Shown here piece after piece: positions 37,514-46,730 of a stretch of 64,000 nt of DNA (position 1 is the stretch's first letter; every line of letters starts with the position of its first letter). The stretch is from Halanaerobiales bacterium (GTDB taxonomy: Bacteria; Bacillota; Halanaerobiia; Halanaerobiales; DTU029). A program made the translations under genes and the position numbers. The stretch is taken from contig JANWJZ010000023.1 of assembly GCA_025451675.1 (NCBI GenBank), positions 1-64,000 on the forward strand. The letters run 5' to 3'. The notes beneath the pieces are model-generated. The model made no database searches. It was not told the DNA's origin and saw nothing but the letters and a program-made list of their open reading frames with translations.

Positions 37514-39334
37514 ATGAAAAGTAAAATAAAAGAATTATTCGCAGCCTATAAAGACCTGATAGGGGAGATATACCGGGAAAAGCCCTTTATGGTGATTATG
37601 ACTTTTCTGGCAGCAATACTATTAGGTTTGTTTACACCCTTATCTGTTTATGTAAATAGTCATATCTTTAATGATGGAATCGCCATTGCAAGAGGAGAGA
37701 TGACCTTTGACCAGTACATACCTTTTCTAATCTTATTTGTCCTTCTTACCATATTACCACCTATTATAGGGTGGGTTTTTATCTATGGTTATGTGGAACC
37801 ACGTTCTTTGCTGGTTCTTCGTACATCCATGAGAGGAAGAATGCTGCAGAAGATTAAAAAGATGAAATATGAACATTTTGAGAATGAAGAGAGCATGGAG
37901 ATCATAGATAAGGCTTACCATAGAGCAGAGAATTCCGCAAGGCATATGTTCCCCATGTATGTGGTGAATGCTATCTCATCATTGGTGGCAAGTCTTGGTT
38001 CTTTATGGTATCTGTATTCTGTAAAATGGTGGTTACTGTTAACAGTCCTGATTCCTTTTATTCTGGAGACTTACCTGACAACGAAGACTAATTATAATAT
38101 CTATGATGAGCTGGAAACTTACTGGCAAAAAGAACGCCGCTACTGGATACTGGGTATTTTTTTAAGGTCCAGGGAATACTTAAGAGAAAATAAAACTTTT
38201 CAGGCTGCTGATTATTTAATTGATACATATCGAAAAAGATTAAACTCCCGGAACAGGGAATATGAAAAATATTATTTTAAACATTTAAAAAGCAACTTTA
38301 CCAAGTATTATATAACTGATCTGGCTATAATCCTTAATGTAATAATTTTATTGGTTCTTTTTATAAAGGGAGAGCTAAATATTGGTTTATTTATCTCCTT
38401 ATCTCAACTGATTTTCAGGGATTTGTTTGGCGATTTAATGGGCAGTGTTTGGCCTATTCGCTGGAGTGGACACCATATAAATTTTTTTAATTATTTTAAT
38501 AAGTATCTTGCTTTAGCCGAAGATGAAGATGGTGAATTGGGAGATATACCGGAAAAAGTAAGCATAGAATTTAAGGATGTCTGGTTTAAATATCCCGGGA
38601 CAGAAAGGTATGTTTTAAAGGGCCTTAATCTCCTTATCAATGATCAGGAGAAGATATCTATAGTAGGGGAAAATGGTGAAGGAAAGTCAACTATGGTGAA
38701 ACTCTTATTGGGACTCTTTACTCCAGACCGGGGCCAGATACTTATTAACGGGGTTCCTCTCTTCAATTACTCGGCCAGGGCCAGGAGTAAGATCTTTGGT
38801 CCTATTTTCCAGGATTTTTTCCGCTACAGTATTACAGTCAGGGAAAATGTTGCCATTGGCGATATAGATTATCTTGAAGATAAAGAAAAGCTTGAACAGG
38901 CCCTGAGACAGGCCAGGGCAGATGAATTTGTAAATGAGCTGTCTGATAAAGAGGAGACATTGTTGGGCAGGGATTTTGATGGAGGTAGGGATTTATCAGG
39001 AGGACAGTGGCAGAGGATTGCTATAGCCAGGGCCTTTATGGGAGATAAGCCTGTTTTAATTCTGGATGAGCCCACCAGTCAACTAGATCCTGTTGCTGAG
39101 AGTAATCTTTATAGTGAGTTTGCAGAAATGGCCAAGAATAAAACAGCAATCTTTATAACCCATCGTCTTGCTTCAACCATGATAACTGATAAAATTTATG
39201 TTATATCAGAGGGTAAAGTCCAGGAAAGTGGGACCCATGAAGAATTGATGCAAGCAGGTGGCCTTTACGCACAAATGTTTGAGGCACAAAAACAATGGTA
39301 TCAAAAGGGTGAGGTAAATGCCTATGTACAATGA
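37514..39334 (+). CDS. ABC transporter, fused permease/ATP-binding half-transporter 1
   Basis: Walker A GENGEGKSTMVKL, LSGGQWQRIAIARAFMG, LILDEPTSQLDP; N-terminal TM region. Confidence 0.92.
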   Translation: MKSKIKELFAAYKDLIGEIYREKPFMVIMTFLAAILLGLFTPLSVYVNSHIFNDGIAIARGEMTFDQYIPFLILFVLLTILPPIIGWVFIYGYVEPRSLLVLRTSMRGRMLQKIKKMKYEHFENEESMEIIDKAYHRAENSARHMFPMYVVNAISSLVASLGSLWYLYSVKWWLLLTVLIPFILETYLTTKTNYNIYDELETYWQKERRYWILGIFLRSREYLRENKTFQAADYLIDTYRKRLNSRNREYEKYYFKHLKSNFTKYYITDLAIILNVIILLVLFIKGELNIGLFISLSQLIFRDLFGDLMGSVWPIRWSGHHINFFNYFNKYLALAEDEDGELGDIPEKVSIEFKDVWFKYPGTERYVLKGLNLLINDQEKISIVGENGEGKSTMVKLLLGLFTPDRGQILINGVPLFNYSARARSKIFGPIFQDFFRYSITVRENVAIGDIDYLEDKEKLEQALRQARADEFVNELSDKEETLLGRDFDGGRDLSGGQWQRIAIARAFMGDKPVLILDEPTSQLDPVAESNLYSEFAEMAKNKTAIFITHRLASTMITDKIYVISEGKVQESGTHEELMQAGGLYAQMFEAQKQWYQKGEVNAYVQ

Positions 39335-41147
39335 TAGAACTACAAAGATTGAAGAGATAATAAAAAAGGAGAATAGTCCTAAAATATCATATATCGTCAG
39401 GCTCTGGCGCTATGTTTTTACCAATGCAAAGTTGATGTGCTTGATTTTTATGGGTCTTACTATTATCTTATCATTATTACGTCCTTTACTCGCCTTTATC
39501 TGGGGGAACTATGTTGATAAAGCAAACAATTTCAGTAGTGGAGATAGTATTTTATCGCTTATTGCCCTAATTCTGGCTTATTGGCTGATAGGTTTTGTGG
39601 CTAATTTAATCGATCGCTATACAAAGATCCAGGAACAGATTGAACGCCTTGATGTAGTGCAGGCAAATCGCTTTCAGGAATTGATAAATTCAAAGATGTA
39701 TAAAAAAATCAGCGAGTTAAACCCTGAGTTTTTTGAGATTCCAGCTTTTAATGATACCATGAAACGGGTTTTTGATTTTACATTAGATGGCTGGCAGGGC
39801 TTAAACAATAGTATTATGACACCTGGCTACTGGATTATTGCCAAGACTGTATCCGTTATCTCTATTGCTTCATCCCTTTATATAATAAATCCCTGGCTTT
39901 GTTTGATTCTGCTGATAGCACCAATACCAACTATATATTCTACTTATATTGGGAATAAGCTAAATTACAAGTTCATTAAGGATAATTCAAAGCTTTCCCG
40001 GGAAATAAGCTATTTTCAGGAACTAATGTTGGGGAAAGCAGTAAAAGAGATCAAGACTTTAAATCTTTTTGACTTTTTCTACTCAAAATGGAAGACCAGG
40101 ATAGATGAGTATACAATTAAAGAACAGAAAGTTTATTTAAGGAGAATGCTTTTAAATATAATTAATAATCTCATAAATGGTCTCACCAATGTTTCTGCAA
40201 ACATCCTGGCAATAATCTTATTATCCATGGGGAGGATCAGTATCGGTGAACTGGGAGCGGTAATGGTACTGATTGGTACTCTGGTTAATGATACTTCACA
40301 ACTTTTCTCTTCTATTGGTACCTTTGTTTCCAAGAAAAATGAAGCAGCCATGTTCTTTGATTTAATGGATTTGTCTTCTGAGAGAAATACTGGCACAGAA
40401 ATAGAGGAAATCAATGTGATTGAGGCCAGGGATATAAGCTATCGCTATCCCCTGACGGAGAAATATGCCCTTGATGGAATTAATCTTACTATTAAAAAAG
40501 GTGAAAAGGTTGCTCTTGTAGGAGAAAATGGAGCAGGTAAAAGTACCTTTGTTAAAATGTTAAATGGCCTTCTCACTCCATCAGAGGGAGAACTGATTAT
40601 TAATAATGAAAAAATTGAGCATATAAATCCACAAAGTATATATAGTTCTTTAAGTACTGTTTCCCAGGAACCAGCCAGATATACGACTTTTACCATAGCT
40701 GACAATGTATTTATTGGTGATACTGCCAGGGCAAGGGATGATTTTGAAATAAAAAATGCCATGAATTTTGCCGGTATAGGTAATCTGGATAAAGAATTGC
40801 TGCTGGGAAAGGATATTGGTGGAACGGATTTATCTGGGGGCCAGTGGCAGAAACTGGCTATAGCCCGTGGGTATTATCGTAACAGAGATTTTATGATACT
40901 GGATGAACCGACAGGGAATCTGGATCCAATTGCTGAAACAGAGATATTTAAAAAATATCTGGAGATGTCGGAAGGGAAAACAGTAATATTTGTTACACAC
41001 CGGATCAGCATTGCCTCTCTGGCAGACAGGATCATAGTTTTCTCCAATGGTAAGATAGTAGAGGATGGTACTCATGATACTTTATTGGCAGCGGGTGGAG
41101 AATATAGCAGATTATATGCTACCCAGGCTAAGTGGTATAACAGATAA
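39324..41147 (+). CDS. ABC transporter, fused permease/ATP-binding half-transporter 2
   Basis: GENGAGKSTFVKM, LSGGQWQKLAIARGYY, MILDEPTGNLDP; overlaps preceding gene. Confidence 0.92.
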   Translation: MYNDRTTKIEEIIKKENSPKISYIVRLWRYVFTNAKLMCLIFMGLTIILSLLRPLLAFIWGNYVDKANNFSSGDSILSLIALILAYWLIGFVANLIDRYTKIQEQIERLDVVQANRFQELINSKMYKKISELNPEFFEIPAFNDTMKRVFDFTLDGWQGLNNSIMTPGYWIIAKTVSVISIASSLYIINPWLCLILLIAPIPTIYSTYIGNKLNYKFIKDNSKLSREISYFQELMLGKAVKEIKTLNLFDFFYSKWKTRIDEYTIKEQKVYLRRMLLNIINNLINGLTNVSANILAIILLSMGRISIGELGAVMVLIGTLVNDTSQLFSSIGTFVSKKNEAAMFFDLMDLSSERNTGTEIEEINVIEARDISYRYPLTEKYALDGINLTIKKGEKVALVGENGAGKSTFVKMLNGLLTPSEGELIINNEKIEHINPQSIYSSLSTVSQEPARYTTFTIADNVFIGDTARARDDFEIKNAMNFAGIGNLDKELLLGKDIGGTDLSGGQWQKLAIARGYYRNRDFMILDEPTGNLDPIAETEIFKKYLEMSEGKTVIFVTHRISIASLADRIIVFSNGKIVEDGTHDTLLAAGGEYSRLYATQAKWYNR

Positions 41148-41245
41148 CTTTCTTCTATACAGTAATTAGTCTATTATAGACTTTAAAGCAATAATCGGAG
41201 AAAAAAGCAGAAGTCTTTAATTCTAATAGAAAGGAAGTAATCTTA

Positions 41246-41623
41246 ATGGAACATAAGGTATTAGGAGCTTGCCCCGTTTGTAAAGGAAAATTGAGAATAA
41301 AGGTTTTGCAATGTACAAACTGCGATACAGAGATAAAGGGAAATTTTACTGCGGGAAAGTTTGCTAACCTGACGGAGAGTCAATTAGAGTTTGTAGAGGT
41401 ATTCTTAAAATCCAGGGGCAATATTAAAGAGGTTGAGAGGGAACTGGGGATCTCTTATCCAACAGTAAGAAATAAATTAGACGAGATTATTAAGGCTCTG
41501 GGCTACAGTGTAGATACCAGCCCGGAAGATAGTTTAGGAGAGCGTAGGAAAGAGATCCTGGCCATGCTGGAAAAGGGAGAGATCAATTCCCAGGAAGCAA
41601 TAAAAATGCTTAAAAATCTTTAA
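41246..41623 (+). CDS. DUF2089-like protein with zinc-ribbon-like N-terminus
   Basis: CPVCKGKLRIKVLQCTNCDTEIKGNF, HTH-like VERELGISYPTVRNKLDEIIKALGY. Confidence 0.85.
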   Translation: MEHKVLGACPVCKGKLRIKVLQCTNCDTEIKGNFTAGKFANLTESQLEFVEVFLKSRGNIKEVERELGISYPTVRNKLDEIIKALGYSVDTSPEDSLGERRKEILAMLEKGEINSQEAIKMLKNL

Positions 41624-41638
41624 AAAGGAGGAAGGTCA

Positions 41639-41992
41639 ATGAGTGAAGAAAGGGTCAGGGTTTTAAAATTACTGGAAAGTGGTGAGATAGATGTAGATGA
41701 GGCCATTGGCCTGCTTAATGCCCTGGATAGCAGGGCTGAGGAAAGAGGCAAGAAAAACAAGGTTATCAGGATTATAGTTGCTGAAGATGGAGAAGAAAAG
41801 GTTAATATTAGGGTACCTATCAGGTTGGCAAAACTTTTAACTAGATTTATCCCCAAAAGTGTTCTGGAAGATCTGGGTGAAGAAGATATAGATCTTAAAG
41901 AACTTCTTGAATCCCTGGAATGGGAATCAGTAGAGGGTGAATTGCTCAATGTAAATGATGATGGTGATATTGTTATTATCAGGGTTGAGTAG
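41639..41992 (+). CDS. Small protein with N-terminal SHOCT-like module
   Basis: EERVRVLKLLESGEIDVDEAIGLLNALDSR then a beta-rich and Asp-rich C-terminal half. Confidence 0.7.
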   Translation: MSEERVRVLKLLESGEIDVDEAIGLLNALDSRAEERGKKNKVIRIIVAEDGEEKVNIRVPIRLAKLLTRFIPKSVLEDLGEEDIDLKELLESLEWESVEGELLNVNDDGDIVIIRVE

Positions 41993-42006
41993 ATAAGGAG
42001 GAAAAA

Positions 42007-43020
42007 ATGTTACCAGAAGAGAAATTAATAATAGAGAGAATGTTGGCAGAGGGAAAGATAGATAAGGAAGAAGCCGATTCCTTAATTCAGGTATTAGAGG
42101 GAAGAGATAAACAATCAGTTCAAAAAAATATCCAGACTGAAAGAACTAAGAGTCAGACGACAGATAAAAAGAACAGCACAGAGGATAAGTTCTTATCTCT
42201 GGGTAATATTATAAAAAATTTCTTTCAGAATGGAGATACATTTGTCCCGGGAGACAAATATAAGGTTATCCGGAATTTTTCGGGAGCCTTTCCTGGGGAT
42301 AGTATCCCCCAAATAAGTATTTTTTCTAATAATGGTAATGTTTCTATTAGGGAACAGGAGGAAGCTGGTTATAAGTTAGAATTTGAATTAATGGTAAAAG
42401 CTAAAGAACGGGAAGAAGCAGAAGGCAAGGTAGATGAGACAAGCTTTGTTAAACTTGTTGGAGAGAAGCTGGAAATAGATTGTAGAGATTTCCAGGGAGC
42501 GAAAGTGAACCTCTATCTGTCCAGGGACCAAATATACAGACTCAAATCAGAAATTCAAAATGGAGCATATTATATAGAGAAAAACCGCTATGAAGAGCTT
42601 GAAGTGGTTACAAAAAATGGTATGATTACTGTTAAAGATGTAGATGCTGGCACTGCAAAAATAATGTCTAATAATGGGAAGATAGACTTTAGGGGCTGTG
42701 GAAACCTTGATATCAGTACTAATAATGGTATGATAGATATTGAACTACAGGAAAAGGAAGGTATTAAGACTTCTGTAAATCTATCGACCTATAATGGGAA
42801 ATGTACTGTAAAGCTTCCTGCTAAAAAAGTAGCCTATCTGGATTGTAAAACCAAAAATGGCAGGGTTAATCTGGCTATAGATAACCTTGACTTTACTAAA
42901 AACAAGAAAGCAGGACCAAGTCAGCATATTATTGCGGAAAAGATGGGTGGAGACAAAGAGAAGGGAATTTATTGCCAGGTAGAGACAAAGAATGGTGTAA
43001 TAGATATAATTGGTGTATAA
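42007..43020 (+). CDS. DUF4097-like beta-helix protein with N-terminal SHOCT-like module
   Basis: EEKLIIERMLAEGKIDKEEADSLIQVLEGR, then repeats of the NNG/KNG(M/K)I type (SNNGKIDFRGCGNLDISTNNGMIDIE). Confidence 0.75.
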   Translation: MLPEEKLIIERMLAEGKIDKEEADSLIQVLEGRDKQSVQKNIQTERTKSQTTDKKNSTEDKFLSLGNIIKNFFQNGDTFVPGDKYKVIRNFSGAFPGDSIPQISIFSNNGNVSIREQEEAGYKLEFELMVKAKEREEAEGKVDETSFVKLVGEKLEIDCRDFQGAKVNLYLSRDQIYRLKSEIQNGAYYIEKNRYEELEVVTKNGMITVKDVDAGTAKIMSNNGKIDFRGCGNLDISTNNGMIDIELQEKEGIKTSVNLSTYNGKCTVKLPAKKVAYLDCKTKNGRVNLAIDNLDFTKNKKAGPSQHIIAEKMGGDKEKGIYCQVETKNGVIDIIGV

Positions 43021-43042
43021 GTAGTTATCTTATTATGAGGAG

Positions 43043-43387
43043 GTGATTACAATAGCAATTAATATAAATGGGAAAGAGATTGAAAATCCCTTGCTTAAAA
43101 TAATTATTGCCCTTGCTGTTGTAGGTTTGATTATATTCTTCATATTACCGCTAGTGGGTGTAGTGGTATCTTTTTCTGTCGGTCTGGTCTTCCTTATAGT
43201 TCCGGCAATTATAATAGGGATTCCGCTCCTGGTACTTGGTTCAGTCTTATTCCCTATTGTAAAAATACTGCTGATAATAGCCGGGATTATATTTCTGTTT
43301 TTTGTTCCAGTGGCCATCATTCCCGGCCTGCCTTTGCTGGGGGTATTGCTGATTATAGCCGGTCTATATATTATATTAAAAAAATAG
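43043..43387 (+). CDS. Small integral membrane protein; start codon uncertain
   Basis: 114 aa, about three TM segments; same operon as 41246-43020. GTG 43043 lies inside the Shine-Dalgarno. Confidence 0.65.
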   Translation: MITIAININGKEIENPLLKIIIALAVVGLIIFFILPLVGVVVSFSVGLVFLIVPAIIIGIPLLVLGSVLFPIVKILLIIAGIIFLFFVPVAIIPGLPLLGVLLIIAGLYIILKK

Positions 43388-43412
43388 AGGCAGCCTGGAC
43401 TGCCTCTATCTT
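43384..43412. terminator. Bidirectional terminator between convergent genes
   Basis: atagaggcag-cctgga-ctgcctctat. Confidence 0.75.
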
Positions 43413-44104
43413 ATTTCTATACCCCCCATAAAACATAGGGAGTTAATGATTATTTTTTTCTTTGTTTCTACATTTGCTTTATGTTCATATTCTTTACTGG
43501 AAAAGATGCCCCCATTACCTTCATGAAAGAAGTCAATTCCACCCAGAATAGAAGTATTTCTACAAATGATATCTACATCTTTAGGTGCCCTTATATCGAT
43601 ACCACCCAATACTGCTGTTAATTGAAGATAGGTTTCTCCTTCGGGAATCTCTGCCACATCCAGATCCAGATCAATTCCTCCCAGTAAAGCAATATAATTT
43701 TCATTACTTAGTTTCCAGTGCTTTGTTTTTTCAATACCACTCATTACTGCCCAATTGCTGTCTTTACTGATTGTTCCAGCTCTCAGTAAATTTATACCGA
43801 TAAGGATTAGCACTAATGGCCAGAAAATATTCCATAGTAAGGAAAAACTGAAATAAAATAGACCCATGTTTCTGCCAACAATAGAAAGTCCCAGGATTAT
43901 AAGAATTGCTCCCACCAACAGGTTGGACCTTAACTTTCTATTACTTTTTTCAAAAACGAGTTCTAATCCAGCAATAATAAAGATAACTGGCCAGTAAGTA
44001 GAGATTATTTCCCAGATATCGATGTCGGTGACCCCTAGATTGTTGAGTAATAATGCTAAGCCTAGAAGAATAATAAGTATTCCCCAGAAATAAGAACTTT
44101 TCAT
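43406..44104 (-). CDS. LiaF-like/DUF5668 membrane protein
   Basis: Four TM segments with repeated WPVIFIIAGLELVF / WPLVLILIGINLL, then LGGIDLDLDVAEIPEGETYLQLTAVLGGIDIRAPKDVDI. Confidence 0.82.
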   Translation of the reverse strand: MKSSYFWGILIILLGLALLLNNLGVTDIDIWEIISTYWPVIFIIAGLELVFEKSNRKLRSNLLVGAILIILGLSIVGRNMGLFYFSFSLLWNIFWPLVLILIGINLLRAGTISKDSNWAVMSGIEKTKHWKLSNENYIALLGGIDLDLDVAEIPEGETYLQLTAVLGGIDIRAPKDVDIICRNTSILGGIDFFHEGNGGIFSSKEYEHKANVETKKKIIINSLCFMGGIEIR

Positions 44105-44249
44105 TTTTATTCACCCCTTAATAAAATTATATTTTCATTTAAAGGAAAAACTAACTTACATAATATAATATTATTTAAAATCAAAATATATTTTTATTAA
44201 AATGAAGAGGAATTTTCCTATCTTCATGGAATTAAGTTTATAGATATTA

Positions 44250-44714
44250 TTACCTTGATTCAAGGGAAACATTGATTTCAAAATTCCCTAGGATGGTTTT
44301 AATGGGGATAGTAAATATACTGTTTTTGGTAACTATCCTGGTGTCGGTTCCAATAAAGATCTGTGGGGTTCCTATCTGGCAATGACAATCCTGCTCACTT
44401 AAGTATGTCATGGTGTTCCCGCTTATTATATTGGAAATCTCAGCAACAGCTGAAGCAACAAAATAATTTAGCTCCTTGAAATCCATCCCCAATATTATAG
44501 AAGTAATATTGAAAGCAAGTTCTTTGGAAAAACTATAGATTACTGACCCGGCCAGGTCACCGATAATAGTTATATTGATATTGGCTTCTCTTGTGGCAAT
44601 AAAGTTTTCATGATATTGTATTATACCTGGTTTTATATCTTTTTGGAACATATCTTTAAAAACATTATTGGCTGCAAGATAAAATGGTTCCAGGAATGGT
44701 TCGAAAAATTCCAA
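44250..44714 (-). CDS. CheX-like protein (paralogue of 29327-29785)
   Basis: ASAVAEISNIISGNTMTYLSE; TTG start. Confidence 0.78.
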   Translation of the reverse strand: MEFFEPFLEPFYLAANNVFKDMFQKDIKPGIIQYHENFIATREANINITIIGDLAGSVIYSFSKELAFNITSIILGMDFKELNYFVASAVAEISNIISGNTMTYLSEQDCHCQIGTPQIFIGTDTRIVTKNSIFTIPIKTILGNFEINVSLESR

Positions 44715-44819
44715 TTATCTGCCACCTCCTATGTAGACAATTATTAAATTAGACATTTGGTTTAAAAAACCTTTTTTTATTATTACTAAAAACAATTAAT
44801 AAATAGGGGAGTTGTTTTT

Positions 44820-46322
44820 ATGAGTAAAAGGAAGAGTTTTTTTAGTTTTTTATTTTTTTTACTTATTCTATCTATATTTCTGACCGGTACTGTATACGGG
44901 ATAGAAGAAAAAGAATTCTGGGAACTGTGTAAGGATGGTTCCCGGGAGGAGATTAATGAGGCAATCAAAAATGGTGCAGATATTAATAAGGGGGATCAGA
45001 ATAAAGTATCACCCCTTATGTATGCAGCCAGATATAATCCAGATCCAGAGGTAATCATATTTCTGGTAAAGAATGGGGCCTATATTAATGGTAAAGATAA
45101 GAATGGGGAAACAGCTTTATTTTACGCCCTGGAGAATAGCAACAGGACAATCTTACATATTTTATTAAGTATAGGAGCAAATGTTAATGTAATCAATGAT
45201 AGGGGCCAGAATGCTTTGTTTAAAGCCATTAATAGAGAAGATGAGGATGCTACAAGGACATTATTGCGGGCAGGAATTAATGTTAATCTCAGCGATAATA
45301 AGGGATGGACACCATTGATGTATGCTGTGCAGAAAGATAACCCGCATATTGTGAGGGCCCTGATAAATAATGGTGCTATCATTAATAAAAGGAACCTGCA
45401 GGGGGAGACAGCTTTAATGCTGGCTTTTAAAGAACGCAGCAGTTTATCGATTATAAAGGTCCTTTTGGAAAATCACGCTGATGTTTTAAATACAGATGAA
45501 AATGGAATGACAGCCTTAATGTATGCAGCCCGTTATTATAAAAACCCTGAAGGAATTTCTTTGCTACTGGAAAAGAATATTCCCCTGAATACAGCGGATA
45601 AACTGGGCCGGAATGCTTTATTACATGCCCTGGAGGGAAATAATTCTCCGGCAGTAATTAATAAATTACTTTCTTTCCGTATAGACATAAACCACCGGGA
45701 TCTGCAGGGTAGAACAGCCCTGATTTATGCCATTATTTATAATAATGAGCTGCAGGTAATTAAGAGCCTGCTTGATGCGGGAGCCGATGTTCATCTGAGG
45801 GAAAGGTATAAAGGAATTACTCCTTTGATGTATGCGGTAAGAGACAGTAAAGATCCTGCAGTTATATATCTTTTACTGGAAGCCGGTGCTGATCCAATAG
45901 CCCGTGATTATCAGGGTAAAAGGGTAGTTGATTACCTAAATGAGAATAGCCATTTAAAGGGAACAGATATATACTGGAGATTACATTACCTGGAACCTTC
46001 GAAAACCAGAATACCCCTGGAAACCCACAAAGACCCGGCCAAAGCAGGATTACTTGCTGCAGTAATCCCTTCAGCAGGACATTACTATGCCGGGAATTGG
46101 GGAAAAGGATCCCTTTTTCTCTTAGGAGAAATTACATCACTGGCTATAGGTTTATCCAGTGAGAATGATTCGACCCGGAATGTTTTTATGGGTGTCTTTT
46201 TAGCCCTTAAAGCCTGGGAAGTTTATGATGCAGTAAAGGAAACAGAGAAATATAACCGCTTTGTAGATGAATTTAATAGAGAGGCGATTATATTCAATGA
46301 AAGTATAGAAAGGGATATGTAG
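44820..46322 (+). CDS. Exported ankyrin-repeat protein with C-terminal membrane domain
   Basis: Signal sequence then about ten ANK repeats (e.g. GWTPLMYAVQKDNPHIVRALINNGAIIN); C-terminal AGLLAAVIPSAGHYYAGNWGKGSLFLLGEITSLAIGL. Confidence 0.9.
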   Translation: MSKRKSFFSFLFFLLILSIFLTGTVYGIEEKEFWELCKDGSREEINEAIKNGADINKGDQNKVSPLMYAARYNPDPEVIIFLVKNGAYINGKDKNGETALFYALENSNRTILHILLSIGANVNVINDRGQNALFKAINREDEDATRTLLRAGINVNLSDNKGWTPLMYAVQKDNPHIVRALINNGAIINKRNLQGETALMLAFKERSSLSIIKVLLENHADVLNTDENGMTALMYAARYYKNPEGISLLLEKNIPLNTADKLGRNALLHALEGNNSPAVINKLLSFRIDINHRDLQGRTALIYAIIYNNELQVIKSLLDAGADVHLRERYKGITPLMYAVRDSKDPAVIYLLLEAGADPIARDYQGKRVVDYLNENSHLKGTDIYWRLHYLEPSKTRIPLETHKDPAKAGLLAAVIPSAGHYYAGNWGKGSLFLLGEITSLAIGLSSENDSTRNVFMGVFLALKAWEVYDAVKETEKYNRFVDEFNREAIIFNESIERDM

Positions 46323-46339
46323 GCTTTCTGTTGAAATAC

Positions 46340-46368
46340 TTGACAAAGTGGGAAAAGTTCTATATATT
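46340..46368 (+). promoter_or_regulatory. Predicted promoter of valS T-box leader
   Basis: TTGACA, 17-nt spacer, TATATT. Confidence 0.65.
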
Positions 46369-46395
46369 ATTAGGTAAAATACATAGAATTAGTTT

Positions 46396-46668
46396 TAAAG
46401 ACTGGGAACGGGAGTAGTAGTTTAGCAATGTTCTTCAGAGAGAAAGGTCCACAGGCTGGAAGACCTTTTAGAATATCTAAACGAAGTCGCCCGGGAGTCG
46501 CCTGGCTGAAATAACAGTAGGTCAGGACGGTATTATGCCGTTATCCTGAATGAGTGCTATTCCCTAAGTTTTTTTATATTTCTTATGTTTATATGGGAAT
46601 AGAATTAAGGTGGTAACGCGAAGAGATCCTCTTTCGTCCTTAAAAGGGATGAGAGAGGTTTTTTTATT
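46396..46668 (+). ncRNA. T-box leader (tRNA-Val responsive) upstream of valS
   Basis: T-box aaggtggtaacgcgaag at about 46607-46623; terminator cctctttcgtcct...agggatgagagagg-ttttttt; candidate specifier GTC in gaaGTCgcccgggag. Confidence 0.93.
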
Positions 46669-46730
46669 AATTTTTTTAAGTTTTTGTCCAAAATTTTGGC
46701 CAATACTATTTTGAGAAGGAGGAATTTGCG

